Shown: piece after piece, positions 8,245-15,768 of the stretch
Layout of the letters: each line of letters begins with the position of its first letter
Numbering within the stretch: position 1 is the first letter of the stretch
From: Rhodospirillaceae bacterium
Lineage (GTDB): Bacteria > Pseudomonadota > Alphaproteobacteria > Reyranellales > Reyranellaceae
DNA: 64,000 bases
Assembly (NCBI GenBank): GCA_009772935.1
Contig: WOUR01000023.1
Location: 1-64,000 of the forward strand
Direction of reading: 5' to 3'
Notes under the pieces: generated by a model
The model's database searches: none
Told to the model about the DNA's origin: nothing
What the model saw: the letters and a program-made list of their open reading frames with translations, nothing else
Program-made: the position numbers and the translations under genes

Positions 8245-9168
8245 CTATTCATTGAGTCCCTTGCCAGGATACGGATGCGTCGCGATCCAGTGCTTCGCGA
8301 TGTCGACGCGCTTGGTGACCCAGACGCCCTGGTGCTTCTGGACGTAGTCGAGGAAGCGCCAGAGGCCGGCCATGCGCGCAGGGTGGCCGATCAGGCGCTG
8401 GTGCAGGCCGACCGACATCATCTTGGGCTGCGTCGAGCCTTCCTTGTAGAGGACGTCGAAAGCGTCCTTCACCAGGCCGAACCATTGATCCGAATGGACC
8501 ATGCCGGCGGCGTACTTGCCGTCGTTGTTGGTCAGCGAATAGGGGACGATGAGGTGCGGCTTGCCCTCGACGGTCTGCCAGAAGGGCAGCTCCTCGCCGT
8601 AATAGTCGCTGTCGTAGGTGAAGCCGCCTTCCTCGATCAGCAGGCGGCGCGTGTTCACGCTCGGTCCATAGCGGCAGTACCAGCCGGCGGGCCGCTCGCC
8701 GACCGTCTGCTCCAGCGACTTGATGGCCTTCCAGATGTGCTCGCGTTCCTCCTCTTCGGAGAGCTGGAAGTGGCGCACCCAGCGCCAGCCGTGGCAGCAC
8801 ACGTCCCAACCGGCGGCGCGGATCGCCTCGGCGGCGGGCAGGTTTCGCTCCAACGCCAGCGCGCAGCCGAAGACGGTGAGCGGCATGCCGCGCTCCAGAA
8901 AGGCGCGATGGATGCGCCAGAAGCCGACCCGGCTGCCATACTCGAACATGCCTTCGCCGGCGAGGTCTCGGCCCTTGAGGCCGATCGAGGAGGTGCTCGA
9001 TTCGGTTAGGCCGGTCTCGGTGTAGCCCTCACCGTCCTGCACCGAGGGCTCCGAGCCTTCCTCGAAGTTGACGACGAAATTGATCGCGAGGCGCGCGCCG
9101 CCCGGCCATTTCGGATCCGGCGGGTTGGCGCCATAGCCGATCAGGTCGCGTTTCGGTTGCCAGCTCAT
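8245..9168 (-). CDS. Polysaccharide-deacetylase-family hydrolase, PuuE allantoinase-like (copy 1)
   Basis: 307 residues of the carbohydrate esterase 4/NodB fold, closest in appearance to the PuuE branch (cofactor-independent allantoinase, allantoin to allantoate). The canonical deacetylase TFDDG is replaced by NFEEGSE (34-40), and the second motif reads CHGWRW (125-130), both typical of PuuE. Other marks are GWYCRYGPSVNTRR and the terminal HPYPGKGLNE. The start at 9168 has GAGGAGA upstream, and its ATGA overlaps the stop of the 110-residue gene. It is a close paralogue of the gene at 9509 and the last gene of the operon. The substrate (allantoin or another cyclic ureide) is inferred. Confidence 0.85.
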   Translation of the reverse strand: MSWQPKRDLIGYGANPPDPKWPGGARLAINFVVNFEEGSEPSVQDGEGYTETGLTESSTSSIGLKGRDLAGEGMFEYGSRVGFWRIHRAFLERGMPLTVFGCALALERNLPAAEAIRAAGWDVCCHGWRWVRHFQLSEEEEREHIWKAIKSLEQTVGERPAGWYCRYGPSVNTRRLLIEEGGFTYDSDYYGEELPFWQTVEGKPHLIVPYSLTNNDGKYAAGMVHSDQWFGLVKDAFDVLYKEGSTQPKMMSVGLHQRLIGHPARMAGLWRFLDYVQKHQGVWVTKRVDIAKHWIATHPYPGKGLNE

Positions 9169-9497
9169 GCGGGTCTCCTCACCAGTTCGGCGCCCATCTG
9201 GCGGGCGATGTCGGCAATCTTGTCGTTCCAGGTGCGCATCGACAGGGTGCGTACCCCGGCGCGCAGGCAGGCGAGCGCATAACCCGGCGCGTCGCCGCAA
9301 TCGACGATCAGCGTGAAGGCCACGTCCGGAAACTCTTCTCGTGCACGTTCCTGCAGGGCGCCGAGATATCCCGCGCCATAGAACGAGGCGGCATCCTCAG
9401 GCGTCAGCAAGACCGGCGCCGTACCCGAGGCGCGCGCGGCCAGCAGCGCCGCCTCGGTCTGCTTCCAGTCGCGTACCACGATGATCTCGTCCGCCAT
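9165..9497 (-). CDS. Conserved-looking 110-residue protein of unknown function
   Basis: Not recognised. It lies between two duplicated deacetylase genes, 11 bases after one and overlapping the next by four (ATGA), so it is surely translated with them. It has no signal peptide or membrane segment. Alternating strands and helices (IIVVRDWKQTEAALLAAR, APVLLTP, FTLIVDCGDAPGYALACLRAG) suggest an alpha/beta protein. The last stretch recalls a strand-loop of TIM-barrel class II aldolases, but the protein is far too short to be a full barrel. A role in the ureide pathway, perhaps as a subunit or stabiliser of the deacetylases, is inferred from position only. Confidence 0.8.
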   Translation of the reverse strand: MADEIIVVRDWKQTEAALLAARASGTAPVLLTPEDAASFYGAGYLGALQERAREEFPDVAFTLIVDCGDAPGYALACLRAGVRTLSMRTWNDKIADIARQMGAELVRRPA

Positions 9498-9508
9498 GAC
9501 GCACGATA

Positions 9509-10438
9509 CTACTCATTCAGCCCCTTCCCCGGATAGGGATGGGTCTTGATCCAGTGGCGGGCAATGTCGAGGCGACGGGTCACCCAGACGCCTTCGTGCT
9601 TCTGGATGTGATCGAGCAATCGTTGAAGACCCACGGCGCGCGCGGGATGACCGATCAGGCGCATGTGCAGGCCGATCGACATCATCTTGGGCTGCGTCGC
9701 GCCCTCGCGGTAGAGCATGTCGAAGGCGTCGCGCACGAACGAGAACCACTGTTCCGACGTGCCGATCGACGCGCCGAACTGGCCGTCATTGTTAGTGACG
9801 GAATAGGGCACGACGAGCTGCGGCTTGCCGTCCACGGTGACCCAGAAGGGTAGCTCCTCGCCGTAATAGTCGCTGTCGTAGAGGAAGCCACCTTCCTCCA
9901 CCACGAGGCGGCGCGTGTTCACGCCCGGCCCATAGCGGCAGTACCAGCCGAGCGGCCGTTCGCCGGTCATCTTCTGGATGGCGGCGATCGCCTTGCGGAT
10001 GTGCTCGCGCTCGGTCGCCTCGTCGAGCTCGTAGTGCTTGATCCAGCGCCAGCCGTGCGAGCAGACGTCGAACCCAGATTTTGCAATGGCGGCCGAGGCT
10101 GCGGGGTTGCGTTCCATCGCCAGCCCGCAGCCGAAGATCGTCATGGGCAGGCCGCGCTCCTGGAAGAGACGCATCAGCCGCCAGAAGCCGACCCGGCTGC
10201 CATACTCGAACAGACCTTCCGCCGCGAGGTCGCGTCCCTGGATCGACTGACCCATGCGGCTCGCGTCGCTGAGGCCAATCTCGGTATGGCCTTCGCCGTC
10301 CTGGATGGAGGGCTCCGATCCCTCCTCGTAGTTCATGACGAAGTTTACGGCGATGCGCGCCCCGTTGGGCCATTTCGGATCGGGAGGGGTGGCGCCATAG
10401 CCGATGAAATCGCGGCGGACCTCGTAGGGCATCGTCAT
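9509..10438 (-). CDS. Polysaccharide-deacetylase-family hydrolase, PuuE allantoinase-like (copy 2)
   Basis: 309 residues and, by eye, roughly 70% identical to the product of 8245-9168, with the same marks: GYGATPPDPKWP at the N-terminus, NYEEGSE in place of TFDDG, SHGWRW, GWYCRYGPGVNTRR, YDSDYYGEELPFW and an identical C-terminal HPYPGKGLNE. The pair is therefore a tandem duplication that now flanks the 110-residue gene. Expected chemistry is hydrolysis of an amide in a cyclic ureide such as allantoin. It starts 10 bases after the allA stop. Differences between the copies around residues 55-65 and 235-245 may reflect split substrate preference. Confidence 0.85.
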   Translation of the reverse strand: MTMPYEVRRDFIGYGATPPDPKWPNGARIAVNFVMNYEEGSEPSIQDGEGHTEIGLSDASRMGQSIQGRDLAAEGLFEYGSRVGFWRLMRLFQERGLPMTIFGCGLAMERNPAASAAIAKSGFDVCSHGWRWIKHYELDEATEREHIRKAIAAIQKMTGERPLGWYCRYGPGVNTRRLVVEEGGFLYDSDYYGEELPFWVTVDGKPQLVVPYSVTNNDGQFGASIGTSEQWFSFVRDAFDMLYREGATQPKMMSIGLHMRLIGHPARAVGLQRLLDHIQKHEGVWVTRRLDIARHWIKTHPYPGKGLNE

Positions 10439-10448
10439 TGGCTCCGGA

Positions 10449-10922
10449 TCAGGGAATGCGCACGGTGAAGGGCGACACCGGCACGAACTCTTCGTCGCCC
10501 TTGCCGCCGTCGCGCCACATGAAGACGGCGAAGCGGCCGGGCCGGTCGAGCACGGTGAGCCCGTGATGCCAGGTGTCGGGCCGGTAGGTGACGCCCTGCT
10601 TGCCGGTGGCGATGAAGGCCTTCATGCCGCTCGCGTCGGGACCGCCGGCGGTGGCATGCGGCGCCACGACGATCAGCCAGCGCTCGACGTCGAGGGGCAC
10701 GAAGGTCTGGGAGGAAAATTCGTGGCGCTCCAGATAGTCGCTGCGCAGCGGCCGGTCGGCCGTCTCGGCCTTCAGGCTGACCGACAGGCTCGCATGAGCC
10801 GTCGGGCGCAGGTTGCCCAGCGCGTCCTCGTAGTAGGTACGGCCGGGAACGTCCGGCAGGTCGATGACGTCGCCGAACGGGGCGAAGGCTTCTTTCGTAA
10901 GGGGCTGGGGGATCAGTTCCAT
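10449..10922 (-). CDS. allA: Ureidoglycolate lyase
   Basis: AllA splits ureidoglycolate into glyoxylate and urea, the last ureide step of allantoin breakdown. At 157 residues it matches the family length, and the cupin-like fold is seen in FAPFGDVIDLP, ERHEFSSQTFVPL, WLIVVAPHA, TYRPDTWHHGLTVLDRPGRFAVFMWRDG and the end DEEFVPVSPFTVRIP. The start at 10922 (MELIPQPLTKEAF) is 14 bases after the permease stop. Longer in-frame extensions upstream run antiphase through the permease gene and were rejected. Its presence is the best evidence that the surrounding deacetylases and importer handle a ureide. Confidence 0.92.
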   Translation of the reverse strand: MELIPQPLTKEAFAPFGDVIDLPDVPGRTYYEDALGNLRPTAHASLSVSLKAETADRPLRSDYLERHEFSSQTFVPLDVERWLIVVAPHATAGGPDASGMKAFIATGKQGVTYRPDTWHHGLTVLDRPGRFAVFMWRDGGKGDEEFVPVSPFTVRIP

Positions 10923-10936
10923 CGGCCGGGTCCTCG

Positions 10937-11764
10937 TCACTCGCGCATGCGGCGGGTCAGTCCCACCGTCCATTCCATCACCAGCATCAGCAGGAAGGCG
11001 GCCGTAATCAACACGCCCGACACGGCCGCGATGCGCGGGTCGAGCGTCGATTCCATCATGCCCCACATGCGGATGGGCAGCATGTCGGTGCGCGCGGTCG
11101 ACAGGAACAGCGACACCGGCACATTGTCGATCGAGGCCATGAAGGCCAGGAACGCGCCGGCGAAGATGCCGGGCGCGATCAGCGGCAGGGTCACGCGGCG
11201 CATCGTGTAGAGCCAGCTGGCCCCCAGGCTCTGCGAGGAATCGTTCAGCGCCGGGTCGAGCTGGGAGATGCTGGCGGACGTCGTGCGGATGATGAAGGGC
11301 ACGGTCACGATCATGTGGCCGGCGATGATCAGGTTCAGCGACGGCCGGAAGCCGATCAGCGTGAAGTACATCAGCGCCGCCAGGCCGAAGGTGAGGCCGG
11401 GCAGGACCAGCGGCGACATGAAGAGCCCGTCGGCGACGCGCGCGAGCTGGTGGCGGTTGCGCGCCAGGCCGAGCGACGCCATGCTGCCGAACAGGATGCC
11501 GAAACCGGTCGACCAGGCGGCCACCTCGAGCGAGTTGTAGACCGCGCGGTGGATCTGCCGCGATTTCGAGGCGTCGAACAGCGCCTCGTACCATTGCAGC
11601 GAGAAGCCGGTCGGCGGGAACTTGAGCGACCGTCCCTCGGTGAACGACGTCATCAGCACGATCACCACCGGCGCCACGATGATCAGCAGCGCCAGCGCGG
11701 CCAGGCCGCCGATCACGAGCGTGTAGGAGAGGTCGGCCAGACTGCGGCGCCTACCCATGGACAT
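10937..11764 (-). CDS. ABC transporter permease, polyamine/PotC type
   Basis: 275-residue inner-membrane permease with six predicted helices. The cytoplasmic EAA loop that contacts the ATPase is seen as LGASWLYTMRRVTLPLIAPG. It resembles PotC and other spermidine/putrescine/opine-type permeases. It overlaps the other permease by 14 bases and is followed by allA 14 bases later, which ties the importer to ureide catabolism. The substrate is inferred to be allantoin or a related small amide. Confidence 0.92.
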   Translation of the reverse strand: MSMGRRRSLADLSYTLVIGGLAALALLIIVAPVVIVLMTSFTEGRSLKFPPTGFSLQWYEALFDASKSRQIHRAVYNSLEVAAWSTGFGILFGSMASLGLARNRHQLARVADGLFMSPLVLPGLTFGLAALMYFTLIGFRPSLNLIIAGHMIVTVPFIIRTTSASISQLDPALNDSSQSLGASWLYTMRRVTLPLIAPGIFAGAFLAFMASIDNVPVSLFLSTARTDMLPIRMWGMMESTLDPRIAAVSGVLITAAFLLMLVMEWTVGLTRRMRE

Positions 11765-12590
11765 AGCCTCCGGAGCGGCGGCCGAGATAGGACAGCGCGC
11801 TCACGACCGTCAGCACCGAGACCAGCAGCGTGAGGGAGACCACGGCGGCGAAGGGCCAGTTGAACACGACCAGCGACTGTTGCCAGATCAGCAGCGGCAG
11901 ATAGATCAGGCGGACGCCGCCGATCACGGTCTGCGAGATGAAGGCGGTGGTGGAACTGGCGAACACCAGCAGGCAGCCTGCGACGAGGCCCGGCATGCTG
12001 AGCGGCACGATCACCTTGAACAGGGTGCGCCAGCGCGAGGCGCCCAGCGCAGACGAAGCGTCGCGCAGGTTCGGGTCGAGGCGCGACATCACGCTGATCA
12101 GCGGCAGCAGCATCAGCGGCATCTCGATCTGGGTGAGCGAGATCACGAGGCCGAGTTCGGTCTGCAGCAGGCGCAGCGGCTCGGAGATGATGCCCAACTG
12201 CATCAGCAGCGTGTTCACCACGCCCTCGCGGCCCAGCACGACGATCCAGGCGAAGGTGCGGACCACCACGGAGAGCAGCAGCGGCATCACGATGATGAAG
12301 ATCAGCACCTTCTGCAGGCGCGGCGAGGCGTCGAGATAGATCAGGGCCAGCGGATAGCCGATCACGATGGTGGCGCACACCGTCTTGAGGCCGAGCAGCA
12401 TCGTGTCGGCGATCACCTTGTAGCTGAAGGGATCGCCGAGGAACTTGGCCCACTGGCCGAAGCCCGGTTGCGTGATCTTGTCGTCGTTGAAGAAGCTGAC
12501 GCCGACCAGCATGAGGAGCGGCGCCAGGAAGATCGATGCAAAGGCCAGCGCGAGCGGCAGCGCGAGCTGCCACTCCGCCAGCTTCCTCAC
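11751..12590 (-). CDS. ABC transporter permease, polyamine/PotB type
   Basis: 279-residue permease, partner of the 10937-11764 product. Six hydrophobic helices; EAA loop LGASRWRTLFKVIVPLSMPG. The GTG start at 12590 overlaps the stop of the binding-protein gene (GTGA), and AAGGAA lies about nine bases upstream. A much longer open frame continues in the same phase across the binding-protein gene but is only a shadow. The N-terminus is short and hydrophilic (VRKLAEW) before the first helix, as in the PotB family. Confidence 0.9.
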   Translation of the reverse strand: MRKLAEWQLALPLALAFASIFLAPLLMLVGVSFFNDDKITQPGFGQWAKFLGDPFSYKVIADTMLLGLKTVCATIVIGYPLALIYLDASPRLQKVLIFIIVMPLLLSVVVRTFAWIVVLGREGVVNTLLMQLGIISEPLRLLQTELGLVISLTQIEMPLMLLPLISVMSRLDPNLRDASSALGASRWRTLFKVIVPLSMPGLVAGCLLVFASSTTAFISQTVIGGVRLIYLPLLIWQQSLVVFNWPFAAVVSLTLLVSVLTVVSALSYLGRRSGGYVHG

Positions 12591-13606
12591 TTGGCCATTT
12601 CCTTGTTGAACTTCTCGATCCAGCCGGCGCGCAGCGGATTGATCTTCGCCCAGTCGTGCCGGACGTAGCTCGACATCTCGTCGAGGTTCTTCATCGGCAG
12701 GTAGTCGGGCAGCGGCACGTCCTTGTTCACCGGAATGAAGTTGTACGGCGGCTTTGTCAGCGCCTCCTGCACCTCCTTGCCCGCGACGATGTCGAGGTAC
12801 TTGTAGGCGTTCTCGACCTCCGCGGCGCCCTTGGCGATGTGCAGGGTCGTGAGGAACGTGATGGCGCCGGTGTCGGGCTTCACGAACTCGATGTCGACTC
12901 CGCGGCCCTTCAGGGTCGCGACGGTCTGGGTGTTGGTATAGATCACATCGCACTGGCCCTGCTGGAATAGGCCGGGCATGGCGGCCGGCTGGCCGACGGC
13001 GGCGATCTTCGGCAGCACCTTCTTCAGCTCGACGAGCGCCGGCTCGATGTTGGTCTCGGAACCACCGAACACCTTGGCGATCTCGATCAGCGACACCGTG
13101 CCGAACGTGGTCTGGAACCCCGTGATGCCGAGCCGGGACACCCAGGGATCGGTGAACAGGTCCTTCCAGCCCTTCGGCGCGGGGACCTTCTTGGGATTGT
13201 AGGCGATGCCCACGACCTGCGCGTTGACGCCGATGCCCCACTCGTCGACCAGGCCGGCCGGCAGCTTGGAGGCATTGCTGATCTTCTTGATGTCGATCTT
13301 GTCGAACAGCCCATCCTGGATCGCGGTGATGCGCGGGCCGGGATCGAGCACGAAGGCGTCGAACGGCGGCGCGCCGCGCGCGGCCTTGGCCTTGGCGACC
13401 TGGTCGACGGCAAACAGCGGCTGCAGTTCGAGGTCGACGCTGTCCTTCTTCTTCAGGGCCGGCGCCACGATCGCGCGGAACGCCTCCTCCCAGGTGCCGG
13501 GATAGATGGCGGCGGCGACGCTGCCCTTGGCATGCGCGATCGAGGGAAGGAAGGCGGCGCCGCCGAGGGCGGTGGCACCGGCGAGCAGGCGTCTGCGGCT
13601 GAACAT
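12587..13606 (-). CDS. ABC transporter extracellular solute-binding protein, PotD/family 1 type
   Basis: 339-residue periplasmic receptor. The N-terminus MFSRRRLLAGATALGGAAFL with AHA cleavage looks like a Tat (twin-arginine) signal. The mature part has the PotD/spermidine-putrescine-type bilobal pattern: TWEEAFRAIVAP, FDAFVLDPG, WGIGVNAQVVGIAYNPKKV, and WIEKFNKEMAK at the end. The start at 13606 follows GGAGAT. It is gene two of the importer (ATPase, receptor, permease, permease) and should deliver the ureide-like substrate to the two permeases downstream. Confidence 0.92.
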   Translation of the reverse strand: MFSRRRLLAGATALGGAAFLPSIAHAKGSVAAAIYPGTWEEAFRAIVAPALKKKDSVDLELQPLFAVDQVAKAKAARGAPPFDAFVLDPGPRITAIQDGLFDKIDIKKISNASKLPAGLVDEWGIGVNAQVVGIAYNPKKVPAPKGWKDLFTDPWVSRLGITGFQTTFGTVSLIEIAKVFGGSETNIEPALVELKKVLPKIAAVGQPAAMPGLFQQGQCDVIYTNTQTVATLKGRGVDIEFVKPDTGAITFLTTLHIAKGAAEVENAYKYLDIVAGKEVQEALTKPPYNFIPVNKDVPLPDYLPMKNLDEMSSYVRHDWAKINPLRAGWIEKFNKEMAK

Positions 13607-13625
13607 GGAAGGATCTCCGTGGTTG

Positions 13626-14720
13626 TCAGGTGGAACGCGGAAACAGGGTGGGACGCGCATCGTTGGCCAAGGTGCAGTAAGCGCGGGCCGCATCGTTCGA
13701 AACCGCGCGGCGCGGCTCGATGATCTTCAGGAAGGTCCCGTCGGTCGCGCGGGCCTCGTGGACGAGCTGGGCGCCGATGGGCAGCGCCAGCCCCGGCTCG
13801 ACCTTCCAGGCGTTCGGGCCGGGGACCGCCGACAGCGCCAGTTGCTCGGGCCGTACCGACATCAGCACGGGCGCGCCGAGGCCAAGGCCGTTGGGCGCCG
13901 CGAGGGTGACGCTGGCGCCGGCGTCCAGAGTCACGGTGGCCATGCCGTTCTGCAAGGAGGCGATTGTCCCGTTCATCAGGTTGGTGGTGCCGATGAAGCC
14001 GTTCACGAACAGCGTCTGTGGTTCATCGTAGATCGCCACCGGCGTGCCGAACTGCTCGACCCTGCCCTTGTTCATGACGGCGATGCGGTCGGCGACGCTC
14101 ATCGCCTCGTCCTGGTCGTGGGTCACGAGGATGGTCGTGAGGCCGAGCGTCCGCTGCAGGCGCTTGATCTCGATCTGCATGTCGAGACGCAGGTTGCGGT
14201 CGAGCGCGGCGAAGGGTTCGTCGAGCAGCAGGATCGAGGGTTCGATCGCCAGCGCGCGCGCCAGCGCAACCCGCTGCTGCTGGCCGCCGGAGAGCTGGCG
14301 CGGCAGGCGCTCCTTGAAGCCGCCGAGCTGGACGGTCTCGAGGAAGCGCGACACCCGGGCCTGGACGTCCGGCCCCTTGAGGCCGCGGGCGCGCAGGCCG
14401 TAGGCCACGTTCTCCGCCACCGTCATGTGCGGGAAGAGCGCGTAGTTCTGGAAGACGATGCCGATGTTGCGCTGGTTGGGCGGCAGGTGGTCGATGGTGG
14501 CGCCGTCGACGCGCACGCGCCCCGCGGCCTGCCGCACGAAGCCGGCGATGACCCTGAGAAGGGTGGTCTTGCCGCAGCCCGAGGGACCGAGAAGCGCTAC
14601 GACCTCGCCGGGTTCGATGGCGAGCGTCACGCCGTCGACGGCGGTCGACGTTCCATAGCGGACGCTCAGATCCTCGACATCCAGCGCGCGCGCTGCGTTG
14701 GCCTTCACTGCTTGCTGCAA
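13626..14720 (-). CDS. ABC transporter ATP-binding protein, PotA type
   Basis: 364-residue ATPase. Walker A GPSGCGKTT at 45-53, Q-loop in FQNYALFPHM, signature LSGGQQQRVALARAL, Walker B ILLLDEPFAALD and H-loop LVTHDQDEA. The C-terminal 130 residues form a TOBE domain (VLMSVRPEQLAL), as in PotA/FbpC-type ATPases. It is the first gene of the importer block, 61 bases after the third deacetylase on the same strand, so the operon probably starts at 15696. Confidence 0.93.
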   Translation of the reverse strand: MQQAVKANAARALDVEDLSVRYGTSTAVDGVTLAIEPGEVVALLGPSGCGKTTLLRVIAGFVRQAAGRVRVDGATIDHLPPNQRNIGIVFQNYALFPHMTVAENVAYGLRARGLKGPDVQARVSRFLETVQLGGFKERLPRQLSGGQQQRVALARALAIEPSILLLDEPFAALDRNLRLDMQIEIKRLQRTLGLTTILVTHDQDEAMSVADRIAVMNKGRVEQFGTPVAIYDEPQTLFVNGFIGTTNLMNGTIASLQNGMATVTLDAGASVTLAAPNGLGLGAPVLMSVRPEQLALSAVPGPNAWKVEPGLALPIGAQLVHEARATDGTFLKIIEPRRAVSNDAARAYCTLANDARPTLFPRST

Positions 14721-14781
14721 CTGTTCCGCCTCCCTGCCACTGCAAACGCAAGGGGCATGCCAACCACCTCTCGTTGCCGCC

Positions 14782-15696
14782 TCATGCCGGGAACTGCTCG
14801 CGCCACGATTGCGCGACGGCGTCGCGTCGCGCGATCCACACTTTGTCGCCGTAGGATTGGAGGAGCGCGAGCACCCGCTTGAAGGCGGCGAAGCGACCCG
14901 GACGGCCGGCGATGCGCAGGTGCCAGCCGATGTTCAGCAGCTTCGGATGGCCGGCTTCGCCTTCCTCCAGCAGCATGTCGATGGCGTCGCGCACATAGTC
15001 GACCATCTCGCCGGCGCGCACGAAGCCGTTGGGATGGAAGAACTTCATGTCGTTGCTGTCGAGCGCGTAGGGCAGCACCAGGAGCGGGTGCCGTGCGTCC
15101 GTCCGGTCCCAGTAGGGAAGGTCGTCGTCGAAGCCGTTGCTGGCATAGCCGAAGCCCAGCTCCCGCAGGATCGATCGCGTCTCGGGACTTTCGCTGCCGC
15201 GGCAGAAGAATCCTGTAGGCCGCTGGCCTGTCGCGCTTTTCATGACGTCGATGCAGCGCCGCACATCGTCCAGTTCGCTCACCCTGTCGGTGTATTCGGC
15301 ATGCGGACGCCAGAGCCAGCCATGACATGCCGCCTCGTGTCCGGCCTCGACGATCCGGCGGGCGAGTTGGGGCAGGCGCTCGACGGCACGGCCGCACATG
15401 TAGAAGGTCGCCGGCACGCGGTGCTGGTCCAGCGCCGCCAGCATGCGCCAGATGCCTGCGCGCATGCCGTAGGCGAAGATCTGCTCGTTGCCCTGGTCCC
15501 AGCGTCCCGGCGGCACCACGCTCACGACCTCGGAGATCTTCTCGGCCTGGGGATCGCCGTCGCTGACGGCGAACTCCGCGCCCTCCTCGAAATTGACCAC
15601 CATCGAGACCGCCAGGTGGGCACCGCCGGGCAGCTTCCAGGCCGGCGGCCTTCCGCCGTAACCCACCAGGTCGCGTGTCTGGCTCACACCTTGCAT
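14782..15696 (-). CDS. Polysaccharide-deacetylase-family hydrolase, PuuE-like (divergent copy 3)
   Basis: 304 residues with the same PuuE-type replacements as the other two copies (NFEEGAE at 35-41, CHGWLW at 124-129) but clearly more divergent: FFCRGSESPETRS instead of YCRYGPSVNTR, YASNGFDDDLPYW instead of YDSDYYGEELPFW, and no PGKGLNE tail. It may act on a different ureide. The start at 15696 follows GGAGGA six bases upstream; the in-frame ATG at 15741 lies inside the twin palindrome and is rejected. It is the first gene of the leftward operon, facing the M20 gene. Confidence 0.85.
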   Translation of the reverse strand: MQGVSQTRDLVGYGGRPPAWKLPGGAHLAVSMVVNFEEGAEFAVSDGDPQAEKISEVVSVVPPGRWDQGNEQIFAYGMRAGIWRMLAALDQHRVPATFYMCGRAVERLPQLARRIVEAGHEAACHGWLWRPHAEYTDRVSELDDVRRCIDVMKSATGQRPTGFFCRGSESPETRSILRELGFGYASNGFDDDLPYWDRTDARHPLLVLPYALDSNDMKFFHPNGFVRAGEMVDYVRDAIDMLLEEGEAGHPKLLNIGWHLRIAGRPGRFAAFKRVLALLQSYGDKVWIARRDAVAQSWREQFPA

Positions 15697-15712
15697 GTCG
15701 TCCTCCAACAGG

Positions 15713-15743
15713 ATGTGCACATTTCTTGACGTTATGTGCACAT
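15713..15743. promoter_or_regulatory. Twin palindromic operator in the divergent ureide promoter
   Basis: Two identical 10-base palindromes ATGTGCACAT occupy 15713-15722 and 15734-15743, with centres 21 bases apart (two helical turns). They lie in the 72-base gap between the third deacetylase and the M20 gene. TGT-n-ACA palindromes are typical of FCD-type GntR regulators, and such a gene lies 1.3 kb downstream (17039). I infer that this regulator binds here and controls both directions. Confidence 0.7.
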
Positions 15744-15768
15744 AATTTTACCAACCGCCGGCAGGCCC

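Noticed and set aside
10449-11594. Long N-terminal extension of AllA
   Set aside because: The extra 224 residues are an out-of-phase reading of the permease gene; AllA proper begins at 10922.
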